Shown one piece after another: positions 35,324 to 42,667 of a stretch of DNA of 64,000 nt. The position numbers and the translations under genes were made by a program. Under the pieces are notes generated by a model. It did not search any database. It was not told where the DNA came from and saw only the letters and a list, made by a program, of their open reading frames with translations. How positions within the stretch are numbered: position 1 is the first letter of the stretch; the number at the start of each line of letters is the position of its first letter. Source of the DNA: Lactonifactor sp050944855 (GTDB lineage Bacteria > Bacillota > Clostridia > Lachnospirales > Lachnospiraceae); assembly GCA_050944855.1 (NCBI GenBank), contig JBMNRU010000006.1:62001-126000 (forward strand), written 5' to 3'.

Positions 35324-36496
35324 ATGAAAGCAGAATTCTATGATTGTTTTGTGGATTTCGGTCATATCAGCCTGAATAAGAAAAAGGAAACTCTCTGCGG
35401 AGACCATTATATCCTTCAGGAAAATAAAGATGAGGCGGTGCTGGTGCTCTCTGATGGCCTGGGAAGCGGTGTGAAGGCGCATATCCTGGCTACTCTTACT
35501 TCTCAGATGCTGAGTACGATGCTGATTAAACATATGCCGCTACAGACAGCTGTAGAAGCGGTGGCCTGTACGCTGCCTGTGTGCAGTGTGCGGAAAATGG
35601 CATATTCCACTTTTACCGTGCTGCGTATGGATGAACAATATGCCTATCTGGCACAGTATGATAATCCTCAGGCGATCTGGCTGAGAGACGGAAAAAGTGT
35701 GGAGTATGGGGATGAGAGACATATCATAGATGGGAAAGATATACGGGAAAGTGTGCTGTCTTTAAAAGAAGGCGATATGCTGATCCTTATGTCCGATGGA
35801 GTTACGAACGCCGGTATGGGCAAAACCACAGACGGAGGATGGGGAAGAGAAGAAGCCGTGAAGTTCTGTGAGAAGAAATATCGCAGAGGGATGAGTGCCC
35901 AGAGCATGGCGATTGCCCTGGCAGATGCCTGTGTAGACCTGAATCTGAATGAAACGGATGACGACATCACGGTATTGGTATTAAAGCTTTGTCCCCATAA
36001 AGCAGTGAATCTGATGATCGGTCTTCCGGCAGATACGGAGAACGACAATCTGTTGTTAAAAGTATTTTTTAAGAAAGAGGGGAAACATGTGGTCTGTGGT
36101 GGAACCACAGGACATTTTGTGTCCAGCTATCTGAATAAACCATTGATCACGTTGTCCGAGACCGCATGCAATGATGTGCCGGCAATGTCCAGGCTGGAAG
36201 GCGTTGATCTGGTGACAGAAGGCTATCTCACCTTGCTGAAGCTGAAAGAATATCTGGATGAATATCAGAAAGATGCCATGATGCTGAAGCGGCTCCGGAA
36301 AGAAAAAGACGGGGCGGCCCAGCTTGCCAGGATGCTTCTGGAAGATGCGACGGATATCAATATTTTTCTGGGACACGCCCAGAATCCGGCTCATGATATT
36401 TTGCGCATGGAGGCACAGGCTAAACAAAAACTGGTGGGAGAGATCAAAGAGACGCTGGAAGCGATCGGACGAAAAACAAGCATGAGTTTTTGGTGA
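35324..36496 (+). CDS. PP2C/SpoIIE-type phosphatase paired with the sensory hydrogenase
   Basis: A 390-residue protein whose first 220 residues are a PP2C/SpoIIE serine phosphatase domain: metal-binding motifs VLSDGLGSG (near 43), LMSDGVTNAG (near 155) and DDDITVLVLK (near 210) are intact. Residues about 225-390 form a separate domain with VVCGGTTGHFVSSYLNKPL and EGVDLVTEGYLTL, which I cannot assign. It follows the HydS-like gene by 12 bases, as in known group C hydrogenase loci. It is probably the output module of a hydrogen or redox sensor. Its phosphoprotein substrate is not in this window. Confidence 0.88.
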   Translation: MKAEFYDCFVDFGHISLNKKKETLCGDHYILQENKDEAVLVLSDGLGSGVKAHILATLTSQMLSTMLIKHMPLQTAVEAVACTLPVCSVRKMAYSTFTVLRMDEQYAYLAQYDNPQAIWLRDGKSVEYGDERHIIDGKDIRESVLSLKEGDMLILMSDGVTNAGMGKTTDGGWGREEAVKFCEKKYRRGMSAQSMAIALADACVDLNLNETDDDITVLVLKLCPHKAVNLMIGLPADTENDNLLLKVFFKKEGKHVVCGGTTGHFVSSYLNKPLITLSETACNDVPAMSRLEGVDLVTEGYLTLLKLKEYLDEYQKDAMMLKRLRKEKDGAAQLARMLLEDATDINIFLGHAQNPAHDILRMEAQAKQKLVGEIKETLEAIGRKTSMSFW

Positions 36497-36531
36497 AAAA
36501 TAATGAAAAACAAGTTATTTTCTCAATTTTA

Positions 36532-36560
36532 TTGTGAAAATTCTAAAAAGATAGTATAAT
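36532..36560 (+). promoter_or_regulatory. Sigma-A promoter for hydCBA
   Basis: TTGTGA at 36532-36537 and TATAAT at 36555-36560 with a 17-bp spacer, 50 bases before hydC. TTGTGAA also resembles half of a Rex redox-repressor site, but the other half is poor. Confidence 0.8.
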
Positions 36561-36569
36561 ATATACTAT
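36551..36569. promoter_or_regulatory. Perfect inverted repeat over the hydCBA -10 box (candidate operator)
   Basis: ATAGTATA (36551-36558), spacer ATA, TATACTAT (36562-36569): a 19-base perfect dyad that covers the -10 hexamer and reaches the expected transcription start. A dimeric regulator bound here would block RNA polymerase. AT-rich dyads arise by chance fairly often, so this is a candidate. Confidence 0.5.
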
Positions 36570-36610
36570 GTTGTGAGAGCGATAAATTAATACATAAAGG
36601 AGGTATTCAT

Positions 36611-37087
36611 ATGTTGGATCAGTCATACTATGACAAAGCAGACGAGATTATCGAACATTATGGACGTAAACCAGGCTCACTGATCCCTATTATGCAGGAT
36701 ATCCAGGGGGAATATCGATATCTGCCGGGAGAACTGCTGACCTATGTGGCACAGCAGATCGGTGTAAAAGAGGCAAAGGCGTATAGTGTAGCAACTTTTT
36801 ATGAGAATTTTTCTTTTGAAGCAAAGGGAAAATATATTATTAAAGTTTGTGATGGTACGGCATGCCATGTGCGGAAGTCCATACCGGTTCTGGAATCCTT
36901 CTGGAAAGAGCTGGGTCTCAGCAAGAAAAAACGTACCACTGACGATATGATGTTTACTGTGGAAACGGTTTCTTGTCTGGGTGCCTGCGGATTAGCGCCA
37001 ACATGTATGGTGAATGAAGAAGTACATCCTAATATGACACCGGAAAAAGCGGTGGAATTGATTGCACAATTACGGGAGGAGGAATAG
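36611..37087 (+). CDS. hydC: Bifurcating [FeFe] hydrogenase subunit HydC (NuoE-like)
   Basis: A 158-residue thioredoxin-fold 2Fe-2S protein of the NuoE type. The four cluster cysteines are in CDGTACH and CLGACGLAPTC near residues 84-90 and 122-131. In the trimeric HydABC enzyme it works with HydB to pass electrons between NADH and the flavin site. AAAGGAGG precedes the ATG, and hydB starts 2 bases after its stop. It is first in the hydCBA operon, behind a promoter with a perfect inverted repeat. Confidence 0.93.
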   Translation: MLDQSYYDKADEIIEHYGRKPGSLIPIMQDIQGEYRYLPGELLTYVAQQIGVKEAKAYSVATFYENFSFEAKGKYIIKVCDGTACHVRKSIPVLESFWKELGLSKKKRTTDDMMFTVETVSCLGACGLAPTCMVNEEVHPNMTPEKAVELIAQLREEE

Positions 37088-37089
37088 TA

Positions 37090-38967
37090 ATGATAGCTTC
37101 TAAAGAAGAATTATTAAAAACCCGTGAAGCCGCTTTGGCGGAGATCGAGGGAAGTGCCTGCCGTATTCTTGTCTGTGCGGGTACAGGATGTGTTGCTACC
37201 GGTTCCAATAAGATCTATGCGAAATTTCAGGAGATCGTGGACGGTGCAGAAGGCGTATCTCTGGTATTTGCTCCTCATGATGAGGATGAACATGTGGGTG
37301 TAAAGAAAACCGGATGCCAGGGACTCTGCGAATTAGGACCGTTGGTCAGAATCCAGAAGGGGGACCAGGTAATACAGTATGTAAAGGTACAGCTGGATGA
37401 CTGCCAGGAAATTTTTGATAGCAGCGTAAAAGGAAATGAAATTGTAGAGCGTTTATTATATCACGAAGGGGAAAAAGCTTATCAGGGTCCGGATGAAATT
37501 CCGTTTATCGCAAAACAGACACGTGTTGTTTTGGAAAACTGCGGTAAGTTTGATGCGGAATCCATTGATGAATATATTGCCGGCGGCGGATACAGCGCAT
37601 TATCGAAGGCTATGTTTGAAATGACCCCGGATGAAGTCGTTGACGAAGTTGACAAATCCGGTCTGCGCGGACGTGGCGGCGGTGGTTTCCCCACAGGTAA
37701 GAAATGGAAACAGGTTGCCCGTCAGCAGGAAAAGATCCGTTATGTGGTATGTAACGGTGACGAGGGTGATCCGGGTGCCTTCATGGACGGCTCCGTAATG
37801 GAAGGCGATCCGTTCAAACTGATCGAAGGTATGACGATTGCGGCTTATGCGGTAGCTGCACAGCATGGTTATATTTATGTACGTGCAGAGTATCCTCTTT
37901 CTGTTGCACGTCTGAGAAATGCCATTGCACAGGCGGAAGAAAGAGGACTGCTGGGCGATAATATTCTGGGAAGTGATTTTTCCTTCCATATGCATATCAA
38001 TCGCGGTGCCGGTGCGTTTGTATGTGGAGAAGGCAGTGCCCTGACAGCTTCTATCGAGGGTGACAGAGGTATGCCGAGAACCAAACCGCCTCGTACTGTA
38101 GACAAAGGTCTGTGGGCTAAGCCAACCGTATTAAATAACGTTGAGACTTACGCTAACGTTCCTAAGATTATCTCAAACGGCGCCGAGTGGTTCCGTGGAA
38201 TCGGTTCGGAAGGCAGTCCGGGAACGAAGACCTTCTCTATTACCGGTGCGATTCAGAACACAGGTTTGATCGAGGTTCCCATGGGAACTACATTGAGAGA
38301 GATTATTTTTGATATCGGAGGCGGTATTAAAAATGGTGAAGAGTTTAAGGGCGTACAGATCGGCGGACCGTCCGGCGGATGTCTGACAACAGAGCACCTG
38401 GATGTGGGTCTGGATTTCGATTCTGTTAAGAAATACAATGCCATTGTGGGATCCGGCGGTCTGGTTGTCATGGATAAAAATACCTGTATGGTAGAAGTTG
38501 CCCGTTTCTTTATGAGCTTTACTCAGAGAGAATCTTGCGGTAAATGTATCCCGTGCCGTGAAGGCACCAAACGGATGCTTGAGATCCTTGAAAAAATCGT
38601 AGCCGGCAAAGGAGAACTGGAAGATCTGGATCGTCTGTCGGAACTGGCTGAGATGGTTCGTGCCATGTCGCTGTGCGGTCTCGGCAAGAGTGCTCCGCTT
38701 CCTGTTATCAGTACATTAAGTACGTTCCGTGACGAATACATAGAGCATATCGTAGATAAGAAGTGTGCATCCCATACATGTAAGGCTCTTAAAGTTTATA
38801 AGATCGATCCTGATAAATGTAAAGGCTGTACGAAGTGTGCAAGAAACTGTCCGGTTGGTGCGATCACCGGTGAAAAGAAACAGGCACATACCATCGACAC
38901 TGCCAAATGCATCAAGTGCGGTGCTTGTATGGACGGCTGTAGTTTTGATGCGATTTATACCGAATAG
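37090..38967 (+). CDS. hydB: Bifurcating [FeFe] hydrogenase subunit HydB (NuoF-like)
   Basis: A 625-residue flavoprotein subunit. It has an N-terminal 2Fe-2S thioredoxin-like domain (CAGTGCVATGS, CQGLCELGP), the NuoF core with NADH and FMN motifs (GLRGRGGGGFPTGKKW near 190, GEGSALTASIEGDRG near 315), the 4Fe-4S motif ESCGKCIPCREG near 480, and two C-terminal ferredoxin motifs (CKGCTKCARNCP and CIKCGACMDGCS). The enzyme couples oxidation of NADH and reduced ferredoxin to H2 production, or the reverse. It lies 2 bases behind hydC and 11 before hydA. Confidence 0.96.
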   Translation: MIASKEELLKTREAALAEIEGSACRILVCAGTGCVATGSNKIYAKFQEIVDGAEGVSLVFAPHDEDEHVGVKKTGCQGLCELGPLVRIQKGDQVIQYVKVQLDDCQEIFDSSVKGNEIVERLLYHEGEKAYQGPDEIPFIAKQTRVVLENCGKFDAESIDEYIAGGGYSALSKAMFEMTPDEVVDEVDKSGLRGRGGGGFPTGKKWKQVARQQEKIRYVVCNGDEGDPGAFMDGSVMEGDPFKLIEGMTIAAYAVAAQHGYIYVRAEYPLSVARLRNAIAQAEERGLLGDNILGSDFSFHMHINRGAGAFVCGEGSALTASIEGDRGMPRTKPPRTVDKGLWAKPTVLNNVETYANVPKIISNGAEWFRGIGSEGSPGTKTFSITGAIQNTGLIEVPMGTTLREIIFDIGGGIKNGEEFKGVQIGGPSGGCLTTEHLDVGLDFDSVKKYNAIVGSGGLVVMDKNTCMVEVARFFMSFTQRESCGKCIPCREGTKRMLEILEKIVAGKGELEDLDRLSELAEMVRAMSLCGLGKSAPLPVISTLSTFRDEYIEHIVDKKCASHTCKALKVYKIDPDKCKGCTKCARNCPVGAITGEKKQAHTIDTAKCIKCGACMDGCSFDAIYTE

Positions 38968-38978
38968 GAGGGGCGATT

Positions 38979-40667
38979 ATGGGAATGATTACAATTGACG
39001 GTAGACAAGTGGAATTTACCGATGAAAAAAATGTCCTTTCTATTATCAGAAAGGCTGGTATCGACGTACCTACATTATGTTACCGACCAGAGCTTTCCAT
39101 TTACGGGGCCTGTCGTTTATGTACGGTAGAAGATGGCAGGGGCAAGTTATTTGCTTCCTGCTCTGAAGAACCGAGAGATGGTATGGTGATTTATACTAAT
39201 TCTCCAAAAGTTAGAAAATACAGAAAGATGATCGTGGAATTGCTTCTGGCTTCTCATGGCGGCGACTGTACTACCTGCGATAAGAGCGGTGAATGTGTAC
39301 TTCAGGATCTTGCCAAGAGAGTCGGTATCAAAGAAGTTCGTTTTGAGAATACAAAAGAGAGACGTCCGCTGGATTACAGTTCTGCATCGGTTGTCCGTGA
39401 TCCGAACAAGTGCGTACTGTGCGGCAACTGTGTACGTGCCTGCCGTGAATTACAGGGCGTAGAAGCGTTGGGTATTGCCTTCCGTGGTCACGAAGCAGAA
39501 GTAATGCCTGCATTCAATCATGATCTTGCTTCCACACAGTGTGTGGGCTGCGGACAGTGTCGTGTTGTATGTCCGACAGGTGCCATTACGATCAAGTCAG
39601 ATATTGAACTGGTTCAGGATGCACTGGCAGATCCGAATACCCGTGTGATCGCGCAGGTAGCTCCGGCCGTTCGTGTGGCGGTTGGCGATGCTTTTGATCT
39701 GAAAAAAGGCGATAATGCCATGGGACAGATCGTCAGCTTCCTGCATCGTCTGGGATTTGATGAAGTATACGATACGATCTTCTCTGCAGACCTTACGATC
39801 ATGGAAGAATCCGCAGAATTCCTTGACAGAGTACAGAATGGCGGTCCGCTTCCATTGATGACTTCCTGCTGTCCTGCATGGGTGAAATTCATTGTAGATC
39901 AGTATCCGGATTATAAGAAAAATATTTCTACCTGCCGTTCTCCGGAGGGTATGTTATCTGCTGTGGCAAAAGAATGGTATCGTGATCCGGAACGTGCAGA
40001 CGGAAAACGTACCGTAATGGTATCCTTTATGCCATGTACAGCGAAAAAGATGGAAATCAATCGTCCGAACAGCTATACCTATGGAGAAAAAGATACGGAT
40101 CATGTCATCACAACGACAGAGTTGATTCAGATGATTCACAGTTCCGGTATCGATTTTGCAGGTCTGGAACCGGAAGAAAGCGATAAGCCATTTGGATTTG
40201 GTTCCGGCGGCGGTGTGATCTTCGGTGTTACAGGCGGTGTAACAGAAGCTGTTCTGCGTCGTCTGGTTCCGGAAAATGATGAAGAGACACTGGAAACCAT
40301 CGCAAGCTGTGGTGTCCGTGGTTCTGAACCAATCAAAGAGTTTACGATTCCTTACAATGGAATGGATATTAATATTTGTGTAGTAAGCGGTCTGGCACAT
40401 GCACATGAAGTAATGCGTCGTGTGGAAAATAAAGAGGCGAATTACCATTTAATCGAGGTAATGGCTTGCAGCGAAGGCTGTGTTATGGGAGGCGGACAGC
40501 CTACTAAGTTAGGTACTTCCATTAAAACAGTCAGAAGCCAGGGACTTTACGCAGTAGATAAAGCATCTGCAGTTAGAAAATCCAATGAGAATCCGGATGT
40601 ATTAGCCCTGTATGATGGAATCTTAAAGGGCAAGGTACATGATCTGCTTCACAATGACAGCTATTAA
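38979..40667 (+). CDS. hydA: Bifurcating [FeFe] hydrogenase catalytic subunit HydA
   Basis: The catalytic subunit, 562 residues, makes or uses H2 at the H-cluster. The N-terminal 2Fe-2S domain (CYRPELSIYGACRLC) is followed by the His-Cys cluster (HGGDCTTCDKSGEC) and two ferredoxin motifs (CVLCGNCVRAC, CVGCGQCRVVCP). The H-domain has TSCCPAW, FMPCTAKKME and EVMACSEGCVMGGGQP, giving ligands Cys298, Cys353, Cys497 and Cys501 and proton-transfer Cys297, each two below the Clostridium pasteurianum CpI numbering. All expected active-site residues are present. It is the last gene of hydCBA, followed by a terminator. Confidence 0.97.
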   Translation: MGMITIDGRQVEFTDEKNVLSIIRKAGIDVPTLCYRPELSIYGACRLCTVEDGRGKLFASCSEEPRDGMVIYTNSPKVRKYRKMIVELLLASHGGDCTTCDKSGECVLQDLAKRVGIKEVRFENTKERRPLDYSSASVVRDPNKCVLCGNCVRACRELQGVEALGIAFRGHEAEVMPAFNHDLASTQCVGCGQCRVVCPTGAITIKSDIELVQDALADPNTRVIAQVAPAVRVAVGDAFDLKKGDNAMGQIVSFLHRLGFDEVYDTIFSADLTIMEESAEFLDRVQNGGPLPLMTSCCPAWVKFIVDQYPDYKKNISTCRSPEGMLSAVAKEWYRDPERADGKRTVMVSFMPCTAKKMEINRPNSYTYGEKDTDHVITTTELIQMIHSSGIDFAGLEPEESDKPFGFGSGGGVIFGVTGGVTEAVLRRLVPENDEETLETIASCGVRGSEPIKEFTIPYNGMDINICVVSGLAHAHEVMRRVENKEANYHLIEVMACSEGCVMGGGQPTKLGTSIKTVRSQGLYAVDKASAVRKSNENPDVLALYDGILKGKVHDLLHNDSY

Positions 40668-40687
40668 TTATTGAATCTTATGACGCG

Positions 40688-40722
40688 TTTCGCCCTGCCT
40701 TTTACGGCAGGGCGAAATTTAT
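40688..40722 (+). terminator. Terminator after hydA
   Basis: TTTCGCCCTGCC (40688-40699) and GGCAGGGCGAAA (40706-40717) form a perfect 12-bp stem with a 6-nt loop, followed by a short T run. Confidence 0.88.
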
Positions 40723-40734
40723 GTATTATTAAAA

Positions 40735-40900
40735 GTTCAGCCATGCTTCACAAAATGGGCGAATCATGCTCGCATGAATGAGCACATTCTGTGAAGCGTG
40801 AGATGAGCGCCCGTATATGAGCAAAAATGAGCTGTGCCAGCAGCGGAGAGCGCTGTAGGCGCGGTTTTGCGAATAGCGCGGGCTGAACGGACATTAACTT
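40735..40900. repeat. Folded intergenic element between hydA and hydE
   Basis: The region between the convergent hydA and hydE genes is a nested set of inverted repeats. GTTCAGCC (40735-40742) pairs with GGCTGAAC (40881-40888) and encloses a hairpin in which CATGCTTCACA (40742-40752) pairs with TGTGAAGCGTG (40790-40800, one G-T pair), and inside that TCATGC (40764-40769) with GCATGA (40772-40777). A third GC-rich part, about 40801-40880, forms further stems. A T run follows at 40899. It resembles the mobile palindromic intergenic repeats found in some Lachnospiraceae. No coding sequence is seen. Confidence 0.6.
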
Positions 40901-40914
40901 TTTTTATAAAAACC

Positions 40915-41949
40915 TTATATAGCATCTCCCCGTTCTTTTACCAGTTCATAACCGATGGCACGTACCTGTGCCGCCAGGCTTGCTCGGGATTCTGCGGCTT
41001 CTTCCTGGGTACAGATTTTATTATCGTACAATTCGTATTGTTTCCGGTGATTCAAAGGAGACAGATTGGGCATTACCACATTAGCGCCTACGGACAGACC
41101 TTTTTCTCTGCCGTGCGGATCCAGAGTCCCCAGAGCTGTCGTTGCAGGAAGCAGTATTTTAGGCAGCATGATGCGAATGACAGACAGCAGAAACAGTGTC
41201 ATTTCTATGCTTCCCGCTTTTTCATTGGCATACGGGGTATCGTGATGAGGGATAAAGGGTCCGATTCCTGCCATTTCCGGGGAAAGTTCTTTCAGAAAAA
41301 GAAGATCTTCTGCCAGTTCCGCATGGGTCTGGCCGGGGGAACCTACCATAAATCCGGCACCTACCTGGTATCCAAGGGATTTCAGGTCATACAGGCATTG
41401 TTTTCGGACAGCCAGGCTCATATTTTCCGGATGAAGGGTTTGATAATGGGCCTCTGAAGCTGTTTCATGGCGAAGCAGATAACGGTCTGCGCCCGCTTCC
41501 CGGAAGCGTTTATAGCTGTCATAGGATTTTTCGCCGATGGATAGGGTCAGAGCACAGTCCGGGTAAGCGGATTTGATGGAATGGATGATATCCAGCATGC
41601 GTTCCTCTGTGTACCAGGGATCTTCACCGCCCTGGAGTACAAAAGTGCGAAAATCCAGCCGATATCCATTTTCACAGCAGGAAAGGATTTCTTCTTTTGT
41701 CAGGCGGTAGCGGGCTGCATGGTGGTTTCCTTTCCGGATACCGCAGTAATAGCAATTATTTTTACAATAGTTGGTAAATTCGATCAGCCCACGGGTGTAG
41801 ACTTTGTTTCCGTAATAGCGGCGTCTTATTTTTACTGCTTCGTCCGTCAGGAGTTTTACCGTATCGGCATCCTGGTAATGATCCAGAAGATGGATAAATT
41901 CTTCCTTCGTCAGAGTTTGCTGTGCAATTAATTTTTCTGCGAGATTCAT
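40915..41949 (-). CDS. hydE: [FeFe] hydrogenase H-cluster maturase HydE
   Basis: A radical-SAM maturase of 344 residues needed to build the diiron subcluster of [FeFe] hydrogenases. The radical SAM motif is CxxxCxxC with Cys62, Cys66 and Cys69 (YCKNNCYYCG), and RHETASEAHYQTLHP and PNLSPLNHRKQYELYDNK are typical of HydE. The long reading frame begins at 42021, but AGGGGGTG sits just ahead of the ATG at 41949, so that start is used. Its promoter lies upstream on the minus strand. hydF lies nearby on the other strand; hydG is absent from the window. Confidence 0.95.
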   Translation of the reverse strand: MNLAEKLIAQQTLTKEEFIHLLDHYQDADTVKLLTDEAVKIRRRYYGNKVYTRGLIEFTNYCKNNCYYCGIRKGNHHAARYRLTKEEILSCCENGYRLDFRTFVLQGGEDPWYTEERMLDIIHSIKSAYPDCALTLSIGEKSYDSYKRFREAGADRYLLRHETASEAHYQTLHPENMSLAVRKQCLYDLKSLGYQVGAGFMVGSPGQTHAELAEDLLFLKELSPEMAGIGPFIPHHDTPYANEKAGSIEMTLFLLSVIRIMLPKILLPATTALGTLDPHGREKGLSVGANVVMPNLSPLNHRKQYELYDNKICTQEEAAESRASLAAQVRAIGYELVKERGDAI

Positions 41950-41992
41950 AGTGCACCCCCTATTCATTGACTGTTTTATCTGTATTACCTTT

Positions 41993-42021
41993 ATCATAGA
42001 GGAAGGAAGAAAAATAGTCAA
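41993..42021 (-). promoter_or_regulatory. Sigma-A promoter for hydE
   Basis: On the minus strand TTGACT (42016-42021) is separated by 17 bases from TATGAT (41993-41998). The -35 region is part of a 9-base inverted repeat, TCATTGACT (41964-41972) with AGTCAATGA (42016-42024). Confidence 0.78.
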
Positions 42022-42041
42022 TGAGGGAGAGGTGGCTGTGA

Positions 42042-42070
42042 TTGACTTGTGAGAGAAGTATCTATAAAAT
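42042..42070 (+). promoter_or_regulatory. Probable promoter for DUF2284-hydF
   Basis: TTGACT at 42042-42047 and TAAAAT at 42065-42070, spacer 17, divergent from the hydE promoter. Confidence 0.6.
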
Positions 42071-42144
42071 AGATAGTATCAGACAGAGTATGGGGTACTG
42101 TATGTGATTTGATTTTAGAATTGTGCATGATGGGAGGAAGAATC

Positions 42145-42642
42145 ATGGATTACGAAAGATATATAGAATGGCTGCTGCAAAAAGGAGCCGATATGGCCAA
42201 AGTGGTTGACGCGGATACCGTGGCTACTGCCGCCTGGGTGGTATACAAATGCAAGTTCAGCTGCAGTGCTTATGGAACCAACCGCTGCTGTCCGCCTTAT
42301 GCACCGACTTATCAGGAAACCCAGGAAATGCTGAAGGATTATTCCAAGGGAATTTTGTTCAGAACGCATGATATCGATACGGTTACTCCCCTGGCGGTAG
42401 GCTTGGAAAAGGAACTGTTTTTAGATGGCTATTATAAGGCTCTTGCATTTGGAGCCGGCAGCTGTTCCAGGTGCAAGAAATGCAATATAGAACGCTGCAA
42501 TTTCACGAGAACTACGGTTCCCTCTATGGAAGCCTGCGGAATTGATGTATTTGCAACCGTTCGGGCCAATGGGCTGGAAATACATACACTTCGGGAAGAA
42601 GGAGAATGTCAGAACTGTTTTGGTTTAGTTTTAATCGCATAG
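42145..42642 (+). CDS. DUF2284 metal-binding protein
   Basis: A 165-residue cysteine-rich protein. CKFSCSAYGTNRCCPPYAPT near residues 35-54 and CSRCKKCNIERCNF near 108-121, plus further cysteines, are typical of the DUF2284 family, predicted to bind an iron-sulfur cluster or other metal. The function is unknown. It sits between hydE and hydF and is the first gene of the probable unit with hydF, 25 bases apart, which suggests a link to H-cluster assembly or anaerobic metal handling. GGGAGG supports the ATG at 42145 over an in-frame ATT/ATG further upstream. Confidence 0.85.
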   Translation: MDYERYIEWLLQKGADMAKVVDADTVATAAWVVYKCKFSCSAYGTNRCCPPYAPTYQETQEMLKDYSKGILFRTHDIDTVTPLAVGLEKELFLDGYYKALAFGAGSCSRCKKCNIERCNFTRTTVPSMEACGIDVFATVRANGLEIHTLREEGECQNCFGLVLIA

Positions 42643-42667
42643 GGAAAGAAAGAGAGGAGAGTGCATC

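Noticed and set aside
36532..36549. Rex redox-repressor site at the hydCBA -35
   Set aside because: The first half TTGTGAA fits, but the second half matches only about four of seven positions.
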